Below are positions 48,601 to 58,544 of a stretch of DNA of 64,000 bases, piece by piece. The DNA comes from Lagopus muta. Lineage: Eukaryota; Chordata; Aves; Galliformes; Phasianidae. The translations under genes and the position numbers were made by a program. The DNA lies in contig NC_064438.1 in the NCBI RefSeq assembly GCF_023343835.1, forward strand, positions 16,473,077 to 16,537,076, given 5' to 3'. The notes beneath the pieces are model-generated. The model was not told where the DNA came from. It made no database searches and saw nothing but the letters and a program-made list of their open reading frames with translations. Each line of letters opens with the position of its first letter. Positions within the stretch are counted from its first letter, which is position 1.

Positions 48601-51600
48601 AACTAAAGATCAGGTGAGCGATTTTTGCCCCATATAGCTTGTTCATTAGAATACACTTATTGTATGTTTATTCTTTCAAAAATACACTGCTATTAATATT
48701 TATTAAATGTTGCTAAGCTATTACTCACAGTTTAAGACACTGAGATTTTGTGCAGTTACATGGTTTCTTAGACTTGGTAATCCCCGAACCAAAAGGTTGG
48801 CTACACAGGTTGAAAGAGGAAGAAAATAAGAAAATAAGTATACAAATCATGGATTGGTCTATACTTTTGAAAGCTTGCAACATTCTCCCCCCCCCCCTCC
48901 TGTGATCCACCAGTGGTCATTCCTAGGGGCAGGTCAGCAACCACTCAGAACCCAGTAACTGCAGCACAACTGCAAAGCACTCTCATCTATCACACCGGGC
49001 TCGCATCTGCCTTGCATTTAAAAACCATCTGCAATTAAGGTTTATTAAAAGAATCCTGTTATTGTTAGAAATAAAAGCTAAACACATGTTAATTATATTT
49101 TAAAACATATCAATTAACTCCGAAAATTAAATGCTTTTCGGACACATTTACAGCACAGTTGCATTGATCCTAAGAAATCCTGGAAGCCTTGACCACCAGT
49201 AAATGGAATAATGGCTACCATGATGAGTACACAAATCACTCTTGCCAAATTGTGTGAGAAGCAGCTATATTACACAAAATGTCTAAGAGTCTTTAGACTC
49301 TTTAGACTCTTAGAGCCAGTATAAAATTCAAAGCTCATAATGGACTAAGCGTTGCAAGCATCTTACCCAGCTGAAGTCATTTCCACTTGCAGATTCGATT
49401 CTGGTTGGAAAGTGGAAGTGCTAGCTACTGATTGTAAGTATTCATGTTCAAACTGTTCAAGATAAAATATATACAGCTTGCTTATATTAAATTTTAGAAG
49501 TAGACTACTGTGAGTTAAAAAAAGCAATACAAAGAAAATGTTCTGAGGATGCTTTGTTTGCCACGTAAAGCTATAAAATTCATGGAAGCATAAGGCTGCG
49601 AAAACTGCATGCATTTCTCTTTGAAACTGCTCAGTACATCAGGACTCTCGTTTCTTCCACTGTAAAGCATCAGGAACAGCCACCAGTGCTGCAGTATTTG
49701 CACATTGTTTTCAGTGTACTGATAATTCTAAGTTCAGTTGCTTTTAATTGTAGTAATCAACAAAAACTGGCTAGTGACTTGATGATGTACATTCTGTTCA
49801 GCTGCAATATGGCATTTAATTGGTTGAAGACTAAACAATTTAAATAAAATGTATTAGCTTACAGGCCATCGAAACAGAATGCAGATCTATTTTCTCTTCA
49901 GACAGAGAGGGTCCAGAGGAGGGCCACCAGAGGGCAGGAGCACCTCTCGTACGAGGAAAGGTTGAGGAAACTGGGCTTGTTTAGCTTGGAGAAGGATCCA
50001 GGGAGACCTCATTGTGGCCTTCCAGTACTTGAAGGGAGCGTATAAACAGGAGGGGAACGGCTGTTTATGAGGGTGGATAGTGATAGGACAAGGGGGAAAT
50101 GGTATTAAACTGAGACAGGGGAAGTTTAAGTTAGATATGAGGAGGAAGGTTTTCACACAGAAGGTGGTGTCACACTGGAACAGGTTGCCCAAGGAGGCTG
50201 TGGATGCCCCATCCCTGGAGGCATTCAAGGCCAGGCTGGATGTGGCTCTGGGCAGCCTGGTCTGCTGGTTGGCGACCCTGCACATAGCAGAGGGTTGGAA
50301 CTGGATGATCACTGTGGTCCTTTTCAACCCAGGCCATTCTGTGATTCTATGATATAATAGCCTAGTAAAACAGGTACAAGGAAGTGCTGTGAGTACTTGT
50401 AAATAATAGCTATTTTAACTAGTTATCAATCTAGCTGCCAATAAGGAAGAAGAAAATTAATATATTTAAAGCAAGAGAAGAAATCCAAGGAACAACAGGC
50501 TGGGGATAAAATCAGAGAGAACTGCAATGCTGTCTACATCTCTAGAAAATTTAGACACCAATTTGTCAGTACTCTACTTTTAGTGATGAAAGACTCTATA
50601 GTTCATTGCTCCATCTGGCTCTTGGGTTTTTAATTTCCTCTTTTACGAGGGTGGCTGTTACCCACAAACCATCTGCTGTGTTTGCACTGACATTACATTC
50701 ATTTAACACAAATCAGAAGTTAACAGGTAAACATTTGCAATGATTTTTGCTACCAGCTCTGTTGGAAATGACAAGAGAAATCAAACACCTACAAAGATTT
50801 TTAGTCTTCTGTTTTCATTTTTAAAAATAAATTGAAATACAGTTCTATCACTCCACTAGCAAATAATAATTGAGAAAATGATAAAGACTTACTGACTATT
50901 AAATCCTACTCAACAAATACAGAGCAAGGAATCCTACTGGAAGAAAACATTCTCATTCTGGTAAAAGTCAATGTGTTTTCCTCCACCTCTCAAAAGAGTT
51001 ACAGAATAGTTCTCAGAAATACTGTAATTTATATAAATACCAAATTTGAGTCTGAAAAATTGGAATTGCACTTTTAAATTCTGTTATTACTTATAGAAAA
51101 TTCTCAAATCGGAGAGTTTGTACACAGGAAGCACGCAGGATTGTAAAACTAACCTGCCTAAAATGTATTTAGAAAATGCATACAATTGTTACCTCCTGAC
51201 ATTAGACACAAGAACCTATTTAAAGAAAAGGAAAATTTATACTGTGCTGTATACGTGACAAGAATAAAGCTGCTTTACCTCTTGTTTGTTCGAATCCAGG
51301 TTACCTGAAACAGGCAAAAGCTGCCCCAGTACAGCTGTTACAGGGCTGCCCACATCTGAAAAGATGACATTTAACTGACTGCTCACAAGTATTAAGTTTA
51401 GTTTATGCATTCAACTTTCTCAATTAAGCATATAGGCAAATGGGTAGCTTCAACTTTTTGTATTAATAAAAAACAAAAATCTAACCCACAATCTTTCCTG
51501 ACAGTGTCTGTCTTTTTGCACTATCTACTCAGTTTAGCGTGGGGAGCAAACTTACTCCACAGTTGTACCAAAGAAGGACCTAGCAGTTCATTCTTCAGAA

Positions 51601-54600
51601 AAGTTTTTCTCAATTAGAAAAAGAAAACTGACAATACAAAACAACTCCTTCACAGAAGAACTCAACTCTTCACCAATTTTTTAGCTAGGAATGTGGACAC
51701 ATGCTTTTACTCCATGACATCAAGTACATCTAATTAGAAACTGCATAGACTTATAATATTTTGATATGAAAAATGACCAAAGCAGATGTTTATCCTGAGC
51801 TCTTTTATGAATTCCCAGAATTCTGTCAGAGCATCTAGAAAGGAGGTATTTAGCCTGTTAAAAAAACAACGACAGAGAAACAACAACTGAAAATCTATGA
51901 AGAAACCCATGGCTGTAAGAATAGAGTTCTGTGCAAGTCCCAGTGAGGCACTGCATTTAAGGAAATCAGTATCTTAGGCTACGTAGAAAAAAGTAAGCAT
52001 TACTCCATTAGTCTCACTGAGATGACAAGATTAATCTAGGTTTAAAGAAACTTTTAGATACAACTTCTGGACCTACATCCTTTACTTACTGGGAAGATCA
52101 GTAAAATGAAATGAAGACAGGGCAAATAAAAAGTAAAACAAACAAACAGTCAGTGCTCTCCTCAGACTTTTCTTCCCTAATGTTGCAGCAAATTAATGAG
52201 AGCTTGAATGTTTTTTATAGGCACATTTTCTGTAATTTGAATGTACCTGATTTACTCTTCCAATAAATAGAAATAAACATGCTCCATAAGTAGGGCATCT
52301 GCTGAGATTCAAACACTCAGCACCTACTGGCACCATGAGCAGTGCTTGTATGGTGCCCACTAACAAAAGGCTTTGATTTTACAGTGAGATTGACACACAC
52401 CACTGAAATAAGGAGATACTGATAAGTGAGGAAGTAATGTTTATGTTTCTGTGGAAGCTATATTTGGGTAAAGAAATATTTAAGTAAACTTAAGTAGTGT
52501 TGCTCCTAAGATGTAAATGTATTATTCCACTAAATATTTGAATAGATAAACAATGAGCTTTGAGATCTCAGAAACCACCTTCTTTAAAAACGGATGGAAT
52601 TTCAAGTTCACTGAAGGACAGAAAAATTTGTGGGACATTTAGAATCCCAAGGCTGGAGGATATCCAACAGCCCTCAATGATGTTCCTCATTTATAGTGAA
52701 ACAGTGACACTGCGTGGTATGCTAGGCTAAATGCAACTGTATGCAGGCACTTTCTGCTAAGCCTTTTCATAAAAGAAGTTGATCTGTATATTAAAAATTA
52801 TCATTACATTCAACACGTCCATTACATCATTTTCATAACATTTAAATGCCTAGATTTTGTTTTAATTACTACAAAATAAAGTAAAACAATAACTTGTGAT
52901 AGCTATACGATTTTCACCTCACCTTTGCTCACTGCTGATAAGAAATTAAACACGTGCACTTGCAAGTTAACTACGGTCTGCTATCTGACAAGCTAGAGAT
53001 AACTTTAACTTTGATTTTACCAGATTGAAGATAAGGACGTTGGTCTTCATACTGTGGGATGAGATGTATTGTTTTTAGATCCTGTGTGCCACAATCCTTT
53101 ATACAGAGCATTTGAGTACCTCCTTCCAGTTGGCAGATCATCTGGAAGAAGTAAACAATGATAGCCTCCCATCTGAGAAACTGCAACTCTAAGCATAGAC
53201 AGAACGGTTTTTGTAAGAGTAGCATGCTTCATAAAGCTGCACCATCACACGCTGAAGTCTCTCAGACAAATGGATCATTGTACACAAAGGTGTCTTCTTT
53301 TTGACCCTTTCAACTTGTTTGGTTTTGGAAGAATCTGTGATACTGTAGCTCTTCAACCTAGGGTGAGATGCACTCCTGGTCCTCTAAACTGTTCTATGAG
53401 GCTTTGTGTAACATGTTCTAACTAGTTTTCTTCTATGCTGGCCTAACATTCAATTCCCTACCCAAAACAAACCCAATTTCTCTTCAGTGTTTCATGTCAT
53501 TTATTCAGATGCGACTGTAAATCAAGACTGTTCCTTTGTGAAGTAATCTTCATATTACTGTATGTAGCTTTCAAGTAGAAAATAACATTTTATATGTAAA
53601 ACAGCACTTTGACTAAATAAAAATTAGTCTCTGAGTCTGAGCAAAGCACTGTCTAATCAGTGTTGACATAAAACTTACTAAGTGGGATTTTGGTGCATGC
53701 ATGGTACAAGCAAGCTAACATTTGCTTAGCATATAATTCTTCTATCAGTTACCAGACATAAATTACCAGGGGGCTGGAATAATTTCTGTGTAAATATCCA
53801 GATTCCTCTGTCACACCATGCAGTGCTAATAACTCGCAGTTAGACTCGTCAGTATTTGAACTCTGAAAAATTGCTCCATCCTCGTGATTCTCCGTAGCAT
53901 TTCTAATTGCATCTCTTACTTCAGTCTGAAAAAACAAGTGTTATACCATAACAGGCACTCCTTAAAATCTTCATTGAATTGCAGGCATATACCATGAATT
54001 TAGAAATCAAATGCATACTTACTATTTCATCATAGACAGAAGCACTAGTCTGAGGCAAGCCGTAGACACCACTGAAGCATTCTTGTACATGAAATAAAGA
54101 AAGTTTTGTTTATTAAGGCATCTGTTTGCTTTTGCTTGGCTTTAATGCCAGGAGCTGGCTCACAGTATCAAGAAGATTTTGATGTCACCGCAGCGTTACA
54201 GTCTTACAATATTTAGTATTCTCTTGTAGCAGACTTTGGAAATACAGGCTTCCATGTGTGTTCGATGCCTCCAAAAGGTTTATCGTGACCGTCTGACAAA
54301 GGTCATTTAGCAATGACAGTACGTTAGCGAGGCTGATGTGTATGTCAGCTTCCACTGAAAGCTGTACTGCTATCATACAAAGGACAGCTGGGAGACTTAA
54401 TGCATAATAAAGAACAAGGGAAAATCAAAAGTAAGCCTGAACTCTGTGTCTGAAGCAACAAGAACACACATGAACAAACACTGATCTGTTTCACAACTTT
54501 CTCCTTTCAGACTTTTTTAGCTCTATGACCATTATCAGAAGGGGCTCATGCTGCAACTTCCCAAATCCAGAAATTATTTTATTCAGACATTCATACCCTT

Positions 54601-57465
54601 TTCTAACCCTGTAAGAGGAGTTAAAATAAAGTAATAAAACAAACAAACAAACAAACAAATAATCCCACTCAGAGCTGTGGCACTTACCATTAAAGCAATC
54701 TGGCAAGTTTTTTGACTGCATAGGACTGTTTTGGATTCCTTTAAACTGATCATAATAAATACAGTTATTCTCATCTTCAGCTGGAGGTATTAATGATCTG
54801 AATGCCTGAAGAAAAGAATGTTTTATAACTACTTTATATATTACACATCTCCTTTAAAAAAAAAAAAAACAAAAACACAGAGATAAACAGAAACTGATTT
54901 ATAGTGATCTTCAAGTTGAAAATTATTTGTATTTCTAAATTATAATTAAGCACATAAATGCTGCAGAATAACCAGCATTACCAGATACTATTGACAAGTG
55001 TCTTTTACTTCTCCTTCTGTTCAGTGCGCAGTTATGCTTTAGATCTAACACTTTGGTAACTATAAGAGCATCAAATCTAACACCTACATTTCAATTTTCC
55101 ATGATCAAGTAAATGAACAGAAATGAAACAAATAGAAACCAACTATTCTGTAGTTTGAAGTTAGAACTGAGATTGTTTGAACCGGACAAATTTCTTTCCA
55201 TCTCTGTTTCCTGCTGCCTCTGCTTAACACTGACAGTAGTTCAGGGGGATAAACAAGCAGTATAGAAACAGCCAACTGGCTTTAATTCAGCAAAATTAGT
55301 GTTCATAACATGATTATAATTTTGTTCTAATAATTTCAGGAAACATAGCAGATGAAGGAAACTGATTCAGTGTGGTAAGCTGTAAGGATAGCAGGAAAAG
55401 AGGTGGTTGAGAGATTCCAAATTTCATTTTTAGACCATTGTGTAGAAGAAGTGAGCCAAACACATTTTCTTTACCCCCAGCTTGACTTTGAAGAAAGGAA
55501 TTATTACACCCTAATCATATATGTTCTTGAGAGATTTGAAACTTACTAATAGTTCCAAAGAATGAAGAGTTTGATTATTAAAGAACTACTGATAATATTG
55601 GACATGCATTTAAAGAATCTCTGAAGCTAGAGCTCTCTGTAAACCTTAACCTGAATTCAGAAAGCAAGCTAAAACACATAAGGTTAATGCCAAGGAAGAC
55701 CTCAAACATTTTCAGATGAAATGGCACCAGGAAATGCTCTACAGCTGCCACCTGATTTTCAGTCTGGCACCTTGGTGGGATATGGCAAGAAACAAGCATT
55801 GGACCCATTCTCAACCAAGTGATTTTTGTTAATTTTTGGTGAGTTTTAATGCCTTTTTGAATTTCTGAACCTTAAAGTAGCAACGTTTGTTAAAATATTT
55901 ACATTGGAAAGAAACTGGTGCACTTAGTTATTTCAAAATAGCTTCCCAGAGGACACAGTATTCCCCCAGAAGCTGCCTACAGAGCACAAGCTGAATTAGG
56001 TGATTTCCTTAGGTACAAGCACATCTAAGTATTCTAAATATGAATAGTCTGCATTAAGCAGATGGATTTGATCCCCTGACCATCACTGAAAGTTTAATGC
56101 TGCACGTCTTTATAGGTAGTAATTAATTAATAGATGATGTTACCTTCAAAGCACGCCACCTACAAAACTACTTCCTCTACAGATATTTAACAACACAGGC
56201 CACAGTTTACCATTGCAAATAAATTAATTGCAAACACATTCAGACTACACTAAGATGACAAGCATGTCAGCTGCACAACTAAAGAACAAAAGTTAACGTA
56301 ATGGAGAAGAGAAGGCTCTGGGGAGACCTCACTGTGGCTTTACAACATTTGAAGGGAGCATAAAGACAAGAGCGTGGAATGGTTTAAAATTAAGACAGGG
56401 AAGATTTAGGTTAAATATTAGGAGGAAGTTTTTCACTCAGAGGGTGGTGATGCAGTGGAACAAGTTGCCCAAGGAGGCTGTGGATGCCCCATCCCTGGAG
56501 GCATTCAAGGCCAGGCTGGATGTGGCTCTGGGCAGCCTGGGCTGCTGGTTGGTGATCCTGCACATAGCAGGGGGTTGGAACTGGATGATCACTGTGGCCT
56601 TTTTCAACACAGGCCATTCTATGATACTATGTTTCTACTTTGTCCAACAATCAGATGGTTGCTAATATCAACAGTAATAGATAAAACTGAAGCAGGTACT
56701 GCATGGTAACTTTCTTTCTTAATAAGCAAAATACCCAGCCATTTAAAAATAGTGCTCCCAAACACAGGCAAGAAAGAACAGCAAACAGAACTGTATGTTC
56801 ACTGCATGTTATTTATAGCACAAGGAAACTAATTTGATTTCTATGTGCACTACTAAGTTCATTCTAGTATAAGATTTATGACATTACTTCAAAGATTACA
56901 TGGATCCCATCTCAAGTTTTAATGTGGTGATCTTCCACCTATAAATTACAAAGAAGCATACACATGAAAATACTTATTTTATGCATCTTACAGGTACGGC
57001 TCCAACATTTTGATTGACTGCTCCTTCTGAAGAGAAAACACTTGAAGTTGGAACACTGCAATTTTTATGCTGTGTCACCACAGAAGAAAGGAAATGGTCA
57101 CCATCTGAAGGCAGGTAAGGTGAATGCGTATAATCAGCTTCTTCTGGAAGATTTAATGCTTTGTATTTTTCAAGATCTTCATTGTCACAGCTATTGTTTC
57201 CATGTGGATATATTTCAACTGCTATTGTATTCTGATTTTCAGTGGGAAGAGGATTCTCAAAGTGATCCAACAAAGACTCTTCCACATTTATAGCGTATAA
57301 CTGATTGCCTTGACTGGATGGCAATCCTTCTTCAACAGGATTATTAATTATTGTGGTTTCCAAACTGAGGTTTTCAGAACTATCAAGAACATTCTGATGT
57401 AATATTTCAGTTAGAAATCCATCATCTGTAGCTGATCTTATGTCAAACAATATTTGATTCTCCAT
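42484..57465 (-). CDS. TESMIN: Tesmin, CXC-domain protein (twelve coding exons)
   Basis: Tesmin (also MTL5) is a germ-cell protein of the LIN54/tesmin family, linked to male meiosis; its CXC modules bind zinc and DNA in the nucleus. Twelve exons join in frame: 57465-56992, 54805-54688, 54081-54023, 53925-53767, 53141-53021, 51355-51279, 49452-49367, 48800-48729, 48124-48022, 44979-44842, 44307-44132, 42658-42484, giving 585 codons plus stop (human about 508). All have GT-AG borders. CXC1 reads [20 protein letters not shown] with a second Cys cluster; CXC2 reads [20 protein letters not shown] then [15 protein letters not shown]. Both keep nine Cys and the Tyr that in LIN54 inserts into the DNA minor groove. 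The linker [15 protein letters not shown] and the tail [17 protein letters not shown] are family hallmarks. The N-terminal 300 or so residues are acidic and poorly conserved. The position between GAL and CPT1A favours TESMIN over LIN54. An upstream in-frame TAA supports the start at 57465. Confidence 0.95.
43938..44045 (+). mobile_element. Decayed CR1 LINE 3' scrap
   Basis: GTGCTCAGGGACATGATTCA and GGTTGGACTCAATTATCTTG with GGCCTTTTTCTAAAC match the CR1 3' tail in order, but with many changes. It lies in the last TESMIN intron. Confidence 0.65.
44132..44307 (-). CDS. TESMIN: TESMIN coding exon 11: second half of CXC2
   Basis: Starts [19 protein letters not shown], completing the CXC2 cysteine set, then a polar spacer. 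Acceptor TATATTTGCCAG, donor GTGAAT. It ends in phase 2. Confidence 0.94.
44842..44979 (-). CDS. TESMIN: TESMIN coding exon 10: linker and first half of CXC2
   Basis: Encodes [18 protein letters not shown], then a spacer, then [19 protein letters not shown]. It is 46 codons, phase 0 on both sides. Donor GTGAGT. Confidence 0.96.
45150..46185 (+). mobile_element. CR1 LINE, about 1 kb 3' portion
   Basis: The longest CR1 copy in the window. It carries the end of ORF2 in broken frames ([79 protein letters not shown]) and the 3' tail GGTTGGACTGGGTGATCTTG. Stops and frameshifts show it is dead. It sits antisense in a TESMIN intron; the ORFs of up to 178 codons here belong to it. Confidence 0.95.
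47036..47690 (-). mobile_element. CR1 LINE, about 650 bp 3' portion
   Basis: Begins with the complement of the CR1 terminus (CATAGAATCATAGAATGG). On the minus strand it reads the ORF2 end ([20 protein letters not shown]) and the upstream GKLS-type region. It is in the same orientation as TESMIN, inside an intron. Confidence 0.93.
48022..48124 (-). CDS. TESMIN: TESMIN coding exon 9: second half of CXC1
   Basis: Reads [19 protein letters not shown] then [15 protein letters not shown]. The exon border falls within the Leu codon just before the DNA-contacting Tyr. Acceptor ATGTTGATTGTAG, donor GTAAAT. Confidence 0.96.
48729..48800 (-). CDS. TESMIN: TESMIN coding exon 8: first half of CXC1
   Basis: Encodes [20 protein letters not shown] then CLK and two bases of Leu. 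Acceptor CAACCTGTGTAG, donor GTGAGT. It is phase 2 on both sides. Confidence 0.95.
49283..49313. repeat. Short perfect inverted repeat
   Basis: CTAAGAGTCT and AGACTCTTAG flank an 11-bp centre that repeats part of the arm (TTTAGACTC occurs twice in tandem). It could form a hairpin. It lies in a TESMIN intron, about 50 bp from an exon. Confidence 0.8.
49367..49452 (-). CDS. TESMIN: TESMIN coding exon 7
   Basis: Reads [19 protein letters not shown] then [10 protein letters not shown]. Acceptor TTTTATCTTGAACAG, donor GTAAGA. It ends in phase 2 and joins exon 8 in frame. Confidence 0.88.
49900..50355 (+). mobile_element. CR1 LINE, about 450 bp 3' end
   Basis: Contains the CR1 ORF2 end ([40 protein letters not shown]) and finishes with GGCCATTCTGTGATTCTATG. 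It is antisense in a TESMIN intron. A copy with a nearly identical 3' end lies at 56300-56632. Confidence 0.94.
51279..51355 (-). CDS. TESMIN: TESMIN coding exon 6
   Basis: Reads (D)[20 protein letters not shown] then SNKQE. An internal GTAACC offers a weaker alternative donor, but the downstream GTAAAG keeps the frame to exon 7. Acceptor GTCATCTTTTCAG. Confidence 0.88.
53021..53141 (-). CDS. TESMIN: TESMIN coding exon 5
   Basis: Reads [20 protein letters not shown] then [20 protein letters not shown]. Acceptor TTTACTTCTTCCAG, donor GTAAAA. The CQLEGGxQMLCI stretch fits the tesmin family as I recall it. Confidence 0.9.
53767..53925 (-). CDS. TESMIN: TESMIN coding exon 4
   Basis: Fifty-three codons starting [20 protein letters not shown] and ending LHRNYSSPL; acidic and polar, no domain. 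Acceptor CTTGTTTTTTCAG, donor GTAATT, phase 0 on both sides. Confidence 0.88.
54023..54081 (-). CDS. TESMIN: TESMIN coding exon 3
   Basis: Reads (E)[19 protein letters not shown]. Its acceptor (TTCATGTACAAG) is rather weak, so skipping is possible; the donor GTAAGT is strong. Confidence 0.82.
54637..54659. repeat. (AAAC)n microsatellite
   Basis: Five to six AAAC units in the TESMIN intron next to coding exon 2, within 30 bp of its donor. Confidence 0.85.
54688..54805 (-). CDS. TESMIN: TESMIN coding exon 2
   Basis: Reads [20 protein letters not shown] then [19 protein letters not shown]. Acceptor CATTCTTTTCTTCAG, donor GTAAGT. It ends in phase 1. Confidence 0.88.
56300..56632 (+). mobile_element. 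CR1 LINE, about 330 bp 3' end
   Basis: Carries GAGAAGAGAAGGCTCTGGGG, GAGGCTGTGGATGCCCCATC, GGTTGGAACTGGATGATCAC and the terminal GGCCATTCTATGATACTATG. It is antisense in the first coding-region intron of TESMIN. Confidence 0.93.
56992..57465 (-). CDS. TESMIN: TESMIN coding exon 1: N-terminus
   Basis: One hundred and fifty-eight codons from [20 protein letters not shown] to [11 protein letters not shown], rich in Asp, Glu, Ser and Asn with no domain. An in-frame TAA lies 33 bases upstream of the ATG, so translation starts here unless a small upstream exon splices in after that stop. Donor GTAAGA. This is the least conserved part of the protein. Confidence 0.85.
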
Positions 57466-57899
57466 AGTCACAGGCAGACAGTCAGGTGCGTCTTATTTAC
57501 TTGAAGATCATTAATTTTTCTATCCCACTATTCTTCCAGATAATTTAGATATCCTAAAAGGGAATGAAATAAGTCTTGACCAAACAAGTATGTGCAGTAC
57601 TGAAGATTAACTCAATTAACACGAAACTGAAGAATACAACACTGAAGCAGCTGTTTCGGTCTTGAAAAGCCACCAAGCCAACACAAACAGATGCTTTTAG
57701 CATAAGAACAACTTTGCAACTGCTTGCGTTGCAGCATTCATGGCATTCAGGCTTCAAATAGAATTTAGCTGCTTGGTTTTAGCACTCAAAAAGAGAAAGA
57801 AAAATCTGACACAGCACAGAGCTTGGAGAGGAGCAGTCCCATTGTCAGTCTCGTATAACTGAGCACCGTAAGCTCAGATCACCTATGCTCCCCACGTCA

Positions 57900-58265
57900 C
57901 CACTGTCAGGTGGAGACAAGGCACCCCTCTGCCCTCCGTGCTCCACAGCGCCTGCAAGACAGCAGCCGAGCCCCACCTGCTCCGCTATCACTGCAACTCC
58001 TGGATGTGGGCTAGGCTAACAACAGGATGCTGAGGCTCACGACACGAAACCAGCCCTCTTCCTTCACTCTACCCACCTCTGCAGCTCCTCCCTGCGCTCT
58101 GTGAGAAGGCGAGGAACCGCCGCGTGCCCGACCGTTACAGGGCGCCGCGCGCGCGCGGTAACGGTCGACCCGCGCGCGCGCTCGGCTCGCGCCCCAGGGA
58201 CGGCGGCGCGCTCCTGACGGAGGAGCCACGTACCCACAACAGTATGGAGAGGAGCCACGTGCTCC
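57900..58265 (-). promoter_or_regulatory. TESMIN: CpG island, likely TESMIN promoter and exon 1
   Basis: The most CpG-dense segment of the window, including alternating CG runs at 58146-58157 and 58171-58181. A perfect E-box CACGTG lies at 58256-58261, and a 12-bp direct repeat GAGGAGCCACGT occurs at 58220-58231 and 58249-58260. Candidate minus-strand donors of a noncoding exon 1 are AGAG/GTGGGT near 58077 and GCAG/GTGGGG near 57976. The short Arg/Ala-rich ORFs here are composition artefacts. Confidence 0.65.
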
Positions 58266-58544
58266 ATAGCTGTCATTTCAGACCAGGACCGATTGCTAGC
58301 AGGCAGTCCCACTGAAACTTTCTACCAGCTATCCCACCTCGAGTTGTTTCTATTAAACCTGAAAAATTGCTCATTAGCACGTTCTCTGTTAACTAGCAAA
58401 GCGTCTACATTTAAAACACTTCTTAAATAAGCTGAGGAGCATCCTGCTACAGCTCTGAATTGGATTTAACTACAATGATTTCGCAAGCCCAGTAAAGCAA
58501 GGGAGCCTGGAAAGAAAATACAGAAGACAGGAAACACTCTACTT

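Noticed and set aside
42484-57465. LIN54 as the identity of the CXC-domain gene
   Set aside because: The CXC modules and C-terminal tail resemble LIN54, but the gene lies between GAL and CPT1A, the TESMIN position, and the N-terminal half does not read as LIN54.
58011-58312. Arg/Ala-rich ORFs in the CpG island
   Set aside because: They arise from CG-rich composition; they do not join TESMIN coding exon 1, which has its own start preceded by an in-frame stop.
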